Shown piece by piece: positions 25,956 to 33,245 of a stretch of DNA of 36,194 nt. Each line of letters opens with the position of its first letter. The stretch's first letter is position 1. The DNA lies in assembly GCA_035626155.1 (NCBI GenBank), contig DASPOF010000104.1, positions 1 through 36,194 on the forward strand. Reading direction: 5' to 3'. Origin of the DNA: DASPOF01 sp035626155. GTDB taxonomy: Bacteria; Desulfobacterota; Binatia; Binatales; Binataceae. Under the pieces are notes generated by a model that was not told the DNA's origin, did no database searches, and saw nothing but the letters and a program-made list of their open reading frames with translations. The translations under genes were made by a program, and so were the position numbers.

Positions 25956-26933
25956 CTAAACGATTTTCTTCTGGCCGTGCTTGAAGCCGCCCTGTTCGCC
26001 GAGGGCGGCCTTGGGCTCGCGAGGCCGCCCGCGCTTTTCGCGCTCGCGCCGGCCCTCGACCGGAAGTATCTCGATCGATCGCATGAAGCCATCGCCCGAT
26101 GACCGGGTCGTGACCATCGGGTCGTCCTTGAGCGCCAAGTGCACGACGCGCCGGTCGCGCGGCGGCATCGGCTCGAGCGTGACCGCCTCGTGCTCGCGCT
26201 TTGCCCGCTCGCCCATCGAGAGCGCCATCTTGTGGAGCTGCTGGCGGCGGCGCGCGCGATAGGATTCCGTCTCGATCATCACCGGGGCGGCATCCCGGAT
26301 GCGCCGCGCCACGATTCGATTGACCAGGTACTCGAGCGCGTCCAGCGTCTGTCCGTGCCGGCCGATTAGAATTCCCGACCCGTCGCCCTTGATCTCGAGT
26401 TCGACCGACTCCCCGTCGTGACGCGACGGGATGACTTCGGCCTTTTCGCCCATCAAGTCGAGAATCCTGGCCAGGACTTCGCTTGCCTCGTGCTCGGCCG
26501 CATCGAGGTCGGACTTGCCGCGCGGTTGCGGAGCGCGTTCCTCGCCGCCCGCCGAGGGCGGCTGTTCGCCCGCCGGTGCCGGTGGCTTGGCCTCGCGCGC
26601 CGGCGCAGGAGCAATCGCCTCGCGCGCTGGCGCGGGAGCAATCGCCTCGCGCGCTGGCGCGGCCGGGCGCGCCGGCCTTTCAGGTGCCGGACGCGGCGGC
26701 GCGGCCGGCGGAGCCGGCGGCGGCGAGGTGACGCCGCTGGATGCGCCCGCGGGGGGACGGCGCGTCACGCGCACACGCGCTTGCCGGCTGCCGAGTCCCA
26801 GCACGCCCGATCGCGCGCCGGCGAGGACCTCAATTTCGACGTCCTCTTCCTGCGCGCCGAGCTGCTCGAGCGCCTTGCTGATCGCCTCATCAACGGAGGA
26901 TGCGGATATCTCGATCGAATCGTTGGTGCTCAT
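25956..26933 (-). CDS. jag: Jag/KhpB RNA-binding protein (Jag-N, KH, R3H)
   Basis: 325 residues. Jag-N (about 5-56, with SVDEAISKALEQLGAQEEDVEIEVL) precedes a long Ala/Pro/Glu linker (about 60-140), then a KH domain with GILIGRHGQTLDALEYLVNRI and an R3H domain with MPPRDRRVVHLALKDD and TRSSGDGFMRSIEILP. KhpB-type proteins bind RNA and affect cell division and elongation; the neighbour YidC is its usual partner in the operon. Its ATG overlaps the yidC TGA by four bases (ATGA), so the two are translationally coupled. The linker is longer than usual and contains a tandem repeat. It is the last gene of the leftward rpmH operon. Confidence 0.93.
   Translation of the reverse strand: MSTNDSIEISASSVDEAISKALEQLGAQEEDVEIEVLAGARSGVLGLGSRQARVRVTRRPPAGASSGVTSPPPAPPAAPPRPAPERPARPAAPAREAIAPAPAREAIAPAPAREAKPPAPAGEQPPSAGGEERAPQPRGKSDLDAAEHEASEVLARILDLMGEKAEVIPSRHDGESVELEIKGDGSGILIGRHGQTLDALEYLVNRIVARRIRDAAPVMIETESYRARRRQQLHKMALSMGERAKREHEAVTLEPMPPRDRRVVHLALKDDPMVTTRSSGDGFMRSIEILPVEGRREREKRGRPREPKAALGEQGGFKHGQKKIV
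26591..26662 (-). repeat. 27-bp tandem repeat inside jag
   Basis: Two full units of 27 bp (26591-26617 and 26618-26644) and most of a third encode a repeated nine-residue block, AREAIAPAP, in the disordered linker. The units differ at only two bases, so the expansion looks recent. The repeat stays in frame. Confidence 0.9.
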
Positions 26934-28615
26934 GCGGTTACAGGGGTGTACTGCTTCATCTCTCGATTAAGGAAAAACTGCTGGATCACGCCCAGCACGT
27001 TGGACGAGAAATAGTAAAGCGAAAGCCCCGCCGGGAAGTTGATGAACATCACGGTGAAGATGAGCGGCGTCAGCATCATCATCCGCTGCTGGTTGGGATC
27101 GGGCGACGTGGGCGACATCCACTGCTGCAGGAACGTGCTCGCGCCCATCAGCAGCACCAGCACCGGGATGCCGTGGCAGTGGAGGTACGGCAGTTGCGGC
27201 ATCCAGGGGATACCGAAGCAATCCGGCGCGGAGAGGTCCTTGATCCATGCCATGAACGGCGCGTGGCGCAACTCGATCGCGTTGAGCAGCGCCTCGTAAA
27301 GGCCGATGAAAATCGGGAACTGGATAAGCATCGGCAGGCATCCGCCGAGCGGGCTCACATGGTTGCGCTTGTAGAGGTCCAGCATCTCGCGCTGGAGCCG
27401 CTCCTGCTCGTCCTTGAACTTCTCGCGCAGCCGTTCGATCTGGGGCGCCAGCCGCTGCATTTTCATCATCGAGCGCTGGCTCCTGATCATCATCGGCAGA
27501 GTCACGATCCGGAGCGCGACGGTCAGCAGGATGATGTCGACGCCGTAGTTGGGCGCGATGAAATGGAACGACTTGAGAATCCGCAGGAACGGAAGCGCGA
27601 CGAATCCGAGCCAGCCGAAATCGATCGCGTTGTTGAGTAGCGGATTGACCGCTTCCAGAGCCTCCAGGAGCTTGGGTCCGATATAGATTCGGGTGCGGAT
27701 GCGCGGCGCTCCCTGGAAGAACATGCGCATGAACGCCTGGTCGTTCTCGTAGGACATCGCGACGGTCGCCGCGACCGGACTCTCCGGCAGGTAGGCCGTG
27801 AGAAAGTAACGGTCGCCGAAGCCCGCATACGTAACCGCTCCCGTAACCGGCGGCACCCCCTTGCGCAGCTTGTCCTCGGACTCGGTGATCACTTTATTTG
27901 CGACGTCGGCCTGAAGCTCCGGGAGATCGCGGAACGCGGCGCTGCGCTGGACGAGCGATTGGCTGAGCGCCACTCCCACCTCATCGGGCGCAGGCCCGTC
28001 GGCCACCGCCACATCCATCGAGATCGCGTAGGTTCCGCGTTTGAATGTTAGCGTCTTCGTGATTCGGTTCCCGTCGGCGGTGGCGGCAGTAAATTCGATC
28101 GACGTCTCGCCATGGACGGCGGCCTCGACCCGATCGGGCGCCGTGGTCGAATAGCCGAGCGCACGATCGTCGGCCGTCACGCCGGCGCGCGACACCAGCG
28201 CCGCAAGCGGCAGTTCGTCGCCCGGCGCGGCCATCACGATCTGGTACCATCCGCTGTCGGGCGATGCGGTTTCGTTGTAGCGCTTGAGCCGGAAGCCCTT
28301 AAGGCGCGCCCCGCGGGTCGTGAACTGGGCGGCGTAAAGATCCGTATCGACCTCGATCGTGCGCTCCGATGGCGGAGGCCCGGCGCCTTGGATTTCTCCA
28401 GCCGCGATCCCCTCGCGCGCCGGCGCCGCGCCGGTTGCCGCCGCTCCCGGAGCGGCGGAGGCGATCGCCGATGGCGCGGCCGGCTGACCAGGCTTCATCT
28501 TTTCGGCAGGCTGCTCGCTCGGTGGCGGATACAGCCGTTTCAGCACAAGTTCCTGGTAAGCGAAGATCAGGACCAGCGAAAGAATTACGGCGACGATTAC
28601 GCGGCTTAAGTCCAA
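26930..28615 (-). CDS. yidC: membrane protein insertase YidC
   Basis: 561 residues. One N-terminal membrane helix (about 5-23), a periplasmic beta-rich domain (about 60-330) and the conserved 60-kDa inner-membrane domain from about 350, with VALRIVTLPMMIRSQRSMMKMQRLAPQIERLREKF and the loop GGCLPMLIQFPIFIGLYEAL. The large periplasmic domain marks a Gram-negative YidC. It inserts membrane proteins, including F0 subunits a and c, with or without SecYEG. The start is TTG at 28615; AAGAAGAG lies just upstream. It begins 12 bases after yidD and overlaps jag. Confidence 0.96.
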   Translation of the reverse strand: MDLSRVIVAVILSLVLIFAYQELVLKRLYPPPSEQPAEKMKPGQPAAPSAIASAAPGAAATGAAPAREGIAAGEIQGAGPPPSERTIEVDTDLYAAQFTTRGARLKGFRLKRYNETASPDSGWYQIVMAAPGDELPLAALVSRAGVTADDRALGYSTTAPDRVEAAVHGETSIEFTAATADGNRITKTLTFKRGTYAISMDVAVADGPAPDEVGVALSQSLVQRSAAFRDLPELQADVANKVITESEDKLRKGVPPVTGAVTYAGFGDRYFLTAYLPESPVAATVAMSYENDQAFMRMFFQGAPRIRTRIYIGPKLLEALEAVNPLLNNAIDFGWLGFVALPFLRILKSFHFIAPNYGVDIILLTVALRIVTLPMMIRSQRSMMKMQRLAPQIERLREKFKDEQERLQREMLDLYKRNHVSPLGGCLPMLIQFPIFIGLYEALLNAIELRHAPFMAWIKDLSAPDCFGIPWMPQLPYLHCHGIPVLVLLMGASTFLQQWMSPTSPDPNQQRMMMLTPLIFTVMFINFPAGLSLYYFSSNVLGVIQQFFLNREMKQYTPVTA

Positions 28616-28627
28616 GGAGTCTCTTCT

Positions 28628-28912
28628 TTACGGCTTGCTCGCAAGGCGGGCGGGCGGCGGATCGTAGCCGTGGCCGCCCAGTGGATGGCATCGCGCAAGC
28701 CGGGCAAGTGCGAGCGCGCCGCCCCGGATGAGCCCGTGGCTGCGGACGGCCTGTTGCGCATAGGCGGAACAGGACGGCTCGAAGCGGCAGGCCGGGCCGA
28801 AGACGGCATGCAGGATTGGCGAGCCGATCGCCCGGTACGCCCCGATTATTATCAGTGCGGCCGCCGCTGGAGCCGATGCGAGCGCCGCGGTTATTTTCGA
28901 TTGCGTAGTCAC
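28628..28912 (-). CDS. yidD: membrane protein insertion efficiency factor YidD
   Basis: 94 residues with the family hallmark CRFEPSCSAYAQQAV (about 42-56) followed by GLIRGGALALARLARCHPLGGHGYDPPP. YidD is a small peripheral inner-membrane protein that aids YidC-dependent insertion. ATG 28912 begins four bases after the rnpA stop, and yidC starts 12 bases after its own stop, so the order rpmH-rnpA-yidD-yidC-jag is standard. Confidence 0.93.
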   Translation of the reverse strand: MTTQSKITAALASAPAAAALIIIGAYRAIGSPILHAVFGPACRFEPSCSAYAQQAVRSHGLIRGGALALARLARCHPLGGHGYDPPPARLASKP

Positions 28913-28916
28913 GCGA

Positions 28917-29270
28917 TCATCGCGCGAGGTTCGCGCCTAACTTCAAGGTAGCAGTCATCAGCTCGGCATTGATAGCCGGGGTGTCGAGCGCGCCCGCCCC
29001 CTCGCGCGCAATCACGACCATCGAGACGCCGGCGGGAATCCGTTCGCTCCGGTTCAGCCTGAACCATTCGCGAACTCTGCGCTTGACCCGATTTCTGACC
29101 GTCGCGTTCCCGATTCGGCGCGACACGGTGACCCCCAGCCGCGACAATCCGCGGTCGTCGATTCGCGCGGCATAGAGCACGAAGTGCGGGCTTTGGCATC
29201 TCACGCCCTGGCGCTGGAGGCGCTTGAACTCGGCGCTTCGATGCAGCCGGCTGGCGGCGCCGAAGCTCAT
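28917..29270 (-). CDS. rnpA: ribonuclease P protein component
   Basis: 117 residues; the protein subunit that helps the RNase P RNA remove tRNA 5' leaders. The open frame extends far upstream to 29858, but that includes the antisense of rpmH and is Arg/Pro-rich; ATG 29270, 11 bases after the rpmH stop, gives MSFGAASRLHRSAEFKRLQRQG, the normal family start. The RNR signature is RNRVKRRVREWFR (59-71) and VSRRIGNATVRN precedes it. Its place between rpmH and yidD is standard. Confidence 0.95.
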   Translation of the reverse strand: MSFGAASRLHRSAEFKRLQRQGVRCQSPHFVLYAARIDDRGLSRLGVTVSRRIGNATVRNRVKRRVREWFRLNRSERIPAGVSMVVIAREGAGALDTPAINAELMTATLKLGANLAR

Positions 29271-29281
29271 CGCCAATTTCC

Positions 29282-29440
29282 TTAGCCGGGCTGCTTGGGC
29301 GGGATGGTGATCGCGAGGCGATGGCGTCCCTTGGCGCGCCGCCGCTTGAGGACTTTGCGTCCGCCGGCCGTCGCCATCCGGGTGAGAAATCCGTGGGTCC
29401 GTAGTCTCTTTCGGTTGTGAGGCTGATAGGTTCTTTTCAT
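29282..29440 (-). CDS. rpmH: ribosomal protein bL34
   Basis: 52 residues, translated by hand from the minus strand: MKRTYQPHNRKRLRTHGFL followed by TRMATAGGRKVLKRRRAKGRHRL, which is bL34 (with a six to seven residue C-terminal tail, IPPKQPG). Start ATG at 29440, stop TAA at 29282-29284. No clear Shine-Dalgarno precedes it; a small hairpin lies 27 bases upstream. It heads the leftward operon rpmH-rnpA-yidD-yidC-jag. Confidence 0.97.
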   Translation of the reverse strand: MKRTYQPHNRKRLRTHGFLTRMATAGGRKVLKRRRAKGRHRLAITIPPKQPG

Positions 29441-29466
29441 CGTATGATGCCAATTTCAATCGGTGT

Positions 29467-29484
29467 CGGACCCGCTGGGGTCCG
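29467..29484 (-). promoter_or_regulatory. hairpin in the probable rpmH leader
   Basis: CGGACCC and GGGTCCG form a seven-base-pair stem with a four-base loop, 27 bases upstream of the rpmH start. No T-run follows on the minus strand, so it is not a terminator; a leader structure is possible. Confidence 0.45.
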
Positions 29485-29651
29485 CATAAGTCTCCCATTC
29501 GGCGAGTCGTGGAATCCGGGGCACGTGGTCCGCAACTCTGGATAGGCAATGCAACCATACCGACTGCCGCCGGGCAAGCCGTTGCGATGCGAAATCCGGT
29601 GGCTCCCCATGTCGAAAAACGCAGAAGGAAAGGGAAGGACCCCCTTCCTGG

Positions 29652-29681
29652 CCTGCCCCCGCAACTGATTGCGGGGGCAGG
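29652..29681. repeat. 13-bp perfect inverted repeat (hairpin)
   Basis: CCTGCCCCCGCAA, loop CTGA, TTGCGGGGGCAGG: a perfect 13-bp stem, extended on both sides by CTTCC and GAAG after a three-base bulge. No T-run follows on either strand. REP-like or regulatory RNA structure are options; it is not an intrinsic terminator. Confidence 0.85.
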
Positions 29682-29945
29682 GAAGAGAAAACGCGCGGCG
29701 GTCGAGAGCGCCAAGCTCGGCGCGCGGTGCGGGGGCGGAAAGAAATAGTAGGGCGGGCGGCCGTGCCCGCTGTGAACGCGCGGGCCATGCCTACCCGAGG
29801 GGTCTGCCGGACCGGCGTGCAGCAGAAAAGCGATTTTTCTGCGGCGAAGAGCTTTCACGTCAGCGACCGTTGGCGCGGGCTTGCTTCTTTTTCGCGCTCT
29901 CGAAATGCTGAGTTCGTATTGGGGGGACCGGCTTTAGCCTCAAAC

Positions 29946-31188
29946 ATGGAGCCCACATGGGCGACCCTAAGGATCGCTGTCGTGGCGGCCGCCGCCGCCG
30001 TGATAGTGGAATTCTCTGCGGGCCGGTCGGCCACCGCAGCGGCGTCGGAGCGGGCGACCTGGGGCCAAATTCTAATGATCTGTGAAGAATTGGAAGGCCG
30101 TCATCCTTCCCGCTACTTTGTCGAGTTGTATGATCCGCTCTCAAACCGGTTCGCGGTCCGGCGCCCGGTGATGCACAAAGGCCGAGATAGCACCGCAGCG
30201 GCCGTCACCGGTTGGGCCAAATGCCGGAAAGGTCCTGATTGCGGGCGGCTTCAATGGCAAGCGCGGACCGCTCGATTCGAGCGAGTTGTATGATCCGGCC
30301 ACGAGCAGCTTCGCCCCAGGGCCAAACATGAGCATTGATCGCGTTAAACACACGGCCACCGTGATTGGATCGGGCCCGAGGGCTGGTTGGATTTTGATCG
30401 TCGGGAACGGCAGCGCGGATCTATACAATCCGATGGCCGGTACTTTCATGGGCGGATCGAAGATGGTCGTGGATCTTTCGTGGCCGACTGCGACTACCAT
30501 TCCAACGGGAGCGAACGCGGGGAAGATCCTGTATGCCGGAGGGGAGGACTTCGGGGGCGCGACAGAACTCTACGATCCGGAAATCAATGCTTTTGAACCC
30601 GGACCCGCTATGAATGCCGGTCGTTGGGACCACACCGCAACGGTGATTGCTTCAGGTTCGAATGCCGACAAAATCCTGGTGGTCGGCGGCTGGCTGGCAA
30701 ACAAGGGTGAAGGACTCGTTCCCCTCGCCTCGACGGAGCTTTACGATCCTGCAAGCAATAGGTTTGCTCCTTCCTCTGCCACAGCCAGTATGAAAGTCGC
30801 ACGCGGGGGTCATACCGCGACCCTGATTGGGCCAGGAGCCAACTCGGGCAAGATCTTGATTGCGGGCGGCGAACAGGACGACAAGCATTTTCTCTCCTCC
30901 ACCGAACTCTACGACCCTGCGACCAACCGGTTCGAGCCCGGTCCGCCGATGCAATCTCCGCGGGTCGGGCATATTGCAATAACGATCGCCTCAGGGCCGA
31001 ATGCGGGCAAGATTCTCATCGCCGGCGGGGAAGGATTCCAATGCGACAAAATTGGATGCTGGAGGTTTTCCTTCTCTTCAACCGAAATCTACGATCCGCT
31101 GGTCAACCGGTTCATCCCCGGTCCTGATATGCGCGACGCGCCCGGTGACATGACCGCGGTCCAGTTGCCAGCATCTCCACTGCGGTAG
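29946..31188 (+). pseudogene. secreted Kelch-type beta-propeller gene broken by a frameshift
   Basis: ATG 29946 starts a frame with a signal peptide (about residues 8-32, TLRIAVVAAAAAVIVEF) and a first blade VELYDPLSNRF, then stays open to 30293 but loses the repeat pattern after about 30210. In the other frame, GGG CCA AAT GCC at 30214 onward reads GPNAGKVLIAGGFNGKRG, joining smoothly to SELYDPATSSFAPGPNM and on to 31188. About seven repeats of the form ILIAGG..TELYDP..F.PGP.M..R..HTAT are present, a galactose-oxidase/Kelch-like propeller. So a one-base insertion or two-base loss near 30205-30215 splits it. It could be a true pseudogene, a sequencing error or a shift site. No catalytic role can be assigned. 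Confidence 0.8.
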
Positions 31189-31197
31189 GCAATTTGA

Positions 31198-31227
31198 TCG
31201 CGCCGGGTTGACCCCTCAACGGCGCGA
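31198..31227. repeat. hairpin just before the direct repeat
   Basis: TCGCGCC pairs with GGCGCGA and inside it GTTGA with TCAAC around a CCCC loop, with a two-base bulge. It follows the Kelch stop by ten bases and ends 12 bases before direct-repeat copy A. No T-run follows, so termination would be weak. Confidence 0.6.
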
Positions 31228-31239
31228 CCCGTTGATGCG

Positions 31240-31286
31240 CGCGCGGGCGTGCTTGCCCCGGCGGGGCGATGATAACCTGATCGGCG
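31240..31286 (+). repeat. 47-bp direct repeat, copy A
   Basis: Copy A is identical to copy B (33197-33243) at 46 of 47 positions; the only difference is G at 31264 versus C at 33221. It lies 65 bases upstream of the chosen start of the LprI-like gene. It contains GCCCCGGCGGGGC, a small palindrome that is perfect here and broken in copy B, and CGATGATAACC. Confidence 0.97.
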
Positions 31287-31351
31287 GCGGTGTTAGCTCT
31301 TGGGCGGCGCCAAACGCGTCGAAGGCTTTCGCTCGCTGCTTAAAGAGGGGG

Positions 31352-32425
31352 GTGTTGCTTCTGGGTCCAAAAAGGCTGCTCGCGGCTGTCGCGCTTCTCG
31401 TCACGACGATCACGCTTTTGGCCGCAGCCGCGAAGGTTGCGCGAGCGGATTGCTCGGATCCACGGGATTACGGCGAGCTCGTACATTGTTTTCTCGCGCA
31501 GTACCCCTGCATCGAGCCATACCTCGGGATCGACGGAGCACCCGACTACCCAAAAGCCCTCCAGTGCTTTGAGTCCACGAAGAATTGGTTCTTTGTTGCC
31601 CTGATGTACCTCAACGGGGAGGGCACGCTGCGCAACGCGGAAAAAGCCGCAGCGGCTCTCAACACTTGGGAGCAGGAAAAATCCGGCAGGTTCGATCGTG
31701 ATCGCACCGTGATGACCCTCAATAAGGCGATCGGCGAGTGCAGGCAGCATCCACGATCTTGCTCGCGAGTGGATTTCTGCGACGATTTGGCCGAGAGCGA
31801 CAGGGAGATCGAGATTTGCCTGGCCGTCGGCCAATGCGCCGAGGAAGCAGCCATGAGCCGGGAGATATTCGGAACCAGAGGCGAGCTGAGCCCGGCCGAC
31901 CGCGTGCTTCTGGATCGAGTGGTCACCGAGTTCAAGGCCTATCAGTTGGACGATATGCAGAGGGAATACCAGGCCTCCATTGAGGCCTCCATGAGAGACA
32001 TCGCGGGGGCGGGCCAGGCAGGTTTCGTCAGGCAGAACTTTCGCGAGCTGGTGGCCAAGACCGTTCGAGCGCGGGGCCTGAGGGCTGTCGCGACCCGCTC
32101 GTACGACGCCCTCGATGGCCAACTCAATCGTGAGGTCTCGCGCGTTCTTAGCAAGAGAGTTCAAGCCTGGGAGGAGGACCTAAGGGACCCGGGAATGAAA
32201 GCCCATTGGGATCAGGAAAAATCCTACATTGAGGACTACAAGAAAGCTGCGCGCGAATCGCAGGATCAATGGGTCAAGTTCCGCGACTCCTGCGCGGAAC
32301 TGGCAAACTCCCTGTATCGCAGCCGCGCCGGCCAGTTCGACCCGGCGGTGAGCATGAAGGCGTTCGTGACGAGGCTCAGGATCGCCGAGCTGCGATACGA
32401 CCCAATCGGTCCCGAATCCTCCTGA
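31352..32425 (+). CDS. secreted Sel1/LprI-like protein
   Basis: 357 residues from GTG 31352 (TTG 31355 is equally possible); AGAGGGG lies just upstream. A signal peptide (KRLLAAVALLVTTITLLAAAAKVARA) ends near residue 32, so the protein is exported. The first part is Cys-rich and holds a Sel1-like stretch, FVALMYLNGEGTLRNAEKAAAAL. The last 60 residues (SQDQWVKFRDSCAELANSLYRSRAG, then RLRIAELRYD) look like the LprI-type DUF1311 domain known from lysozyme inhibitors. Function is unknown; a periplasmic protective role is a guess. The frame is open from 31208, through the direct repeat, but the signal peptide favours the later start. Confidence 0.65.
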   Translation: MLLLGPKRLLAAVALLVTTITLLAAAAKVARADCSDPRDYGELVHCFLAQYPCIEPYLGIDGAPDYPKALQCFESTKNWFFVALMYLNGEGTLRNAEKAAAALNTWEQEKSGRFDRDRTVMTLNKAIGECRQHPRSCSRVDFCDDLAESDREIEICLAVGQCAEEAAMSREIFGTRGELSPADRVLLDRVVTEFKAYQLDDMQREYQASIEASMRDIAGAGQAGFVRQNFRELVAKTVRARGLRAVATRSYDALDGQLNREVSRVLSKRVQAWEEDLRDPGMKAHWDQEKSYIEDYKKAARESQDQWVKFRDSCAELANSLYRSRAGQFDPAVSMKAFVTRLRIAELRYDPIGPESS

Positions 32426-32463
32426 GAAACGCTTCTCTTTTTGCACCTTTTTAGGCGGGTCCG

Positions 32464-33093
32464 ATGGTGAAAAGAGCGCTTATCATCCTGTTCGCAATCG
32501 GGTTGGCGCTGCTAATCGCACTCGCAGCATTCGCGGCGTATTGCGACTGGTCGATACGCGCGGAGCCCGACGAGCAGCTCGGCGGTCTGTGCGGCGACGA
32601 GTTGATTCCCGAGCCGCTCGCAATGGTCACTCACGCGATCACGATTCGGCGCAATGCCGGCGGCGTGTGGCCGTGGCTCGTCCAGATGGGATCGGGTCGG
32701 GCCGGATGGTACGCCTACGGGTTTATCGACAACGGCGGCCGGCCCAGTGCCGAACGAATCCTGCCAGAGTTTCAGAAAATTGGGGTGGGTACAGTATTCC
32801 CGGCACTGCCGGGCGTTAAGGATGTGTTCGTCGTGGTGCGGGCGGAGCCAGCACGATGCCTTGTTCTCTCGTGGCGATCACCCAACGGCACCTATTTGAC
32901 GAGTTGGGCCTTCGTGCTGGAAGAGCCCGCGCCGAGCCTTACACGGCTGATCGTGCGCGGACGTGTGGCACCCGCATACCGCCCATACGGTCTGCCGCTA
33001 TGGTTGGTCAGACTGACGGCCCCGCGGGCGCACGCCATCATGGAGCGCAAACAGTTGCTTGGTATCAAGCGGCGTGCGGAAGCCGCTCCATAG
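32464..33093 (+). CDS. membrane-anchored SRPBCC-like protein
   Basis: 209 residues with one N-terminal membrane helix (about 5-25) and a body that resembles the SRPBCC/START-like fold: HAITIRRNAGGVWPWLVQMGSGRAGWYAYGFIDN begins here, then ILPEFQKIGVGTVFPALPGVKDVFVVVRAEPARCLVLSW. Proteins of this type bind hydrophobic ligands; no substrate can be named. ATG 32464 has AGGCGG five bases ahead. It lies 38 bases after the LprI-like gene on the same strand, so the two probably share a transcript, and it ends 103 bases before direct-repeat copy B. Confidence 0.65.
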   Translation: MVKRALIILFAIGLALLIALAAFAAYCDWSIRAEPDEQLGGLCGDELIPEPLAMVTHAITIRRNAGGVWPWLVQMGSGRAGWYAYGFIDNGGRPSAERILPEFQKIGVGTVFPALPGVKDVFVVVRAEPARCLVLSWRSPNGTYLTSWAFVLEEPAPSLTRLIVRGRVAPAYRPYGLPLWLVRLTAPRAHAIMERKQLLGIKRRAEAAP

Positions 33094-33196
33094 CAGGAGG
33101 TCGAGAGTATCGGCGGCCAAACGCGCAAGAATCGGTGCCTCCCAACACTCTGCTAATGGCAAAAGCCTCATCGAGTTTCCCCGCCAGCCCGAAAGT

Positions 33197-33243
33197 CGCG
33201 CGGGCGTGCTTGCCCCGGCGCGGCGATGATAACCTGATCGGCG
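33197..33243 (+). repeat. 47-bp direct repeat, copy B, at the mnmE start
   Basis: Copy B of the repeat ends two bases before the mnmE ATG (33246). It therefore occupies the place of the mnmE promoter and leader, with no Shine-Dalgarno between it and the start. The copies are 1957 bases apart, start to start, in the same orientation. Confidence 0.97.
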
Positions 33244-33245
33244 CG

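Larger units (their letters stand above)
29441..29945. other. non-coding stretch between rpmH and the Kelch gene
   Basis: About 500 bases without a convincing gene; the open frames here on both strands lack family features and ribosome sites. It must hold the rpmH operon promoter. It contains the leader hairpin at 29467-29484 and a long hairpin at 29652-29681. No tRNA was seen. Confidence 0.6.

Noticed and set aside
28917..29858. 313-residue version of rnpA
   Set aside because: The upstream 196 codons are antisense to rpmH and its leader; the family N-terminus starts at 29270.
31240..33243. The repeat-bounded segment as an insertion sequence or integron
   Set aside because: The repeats are direct, there is no transposase or integrase, and no inverted ends were found.
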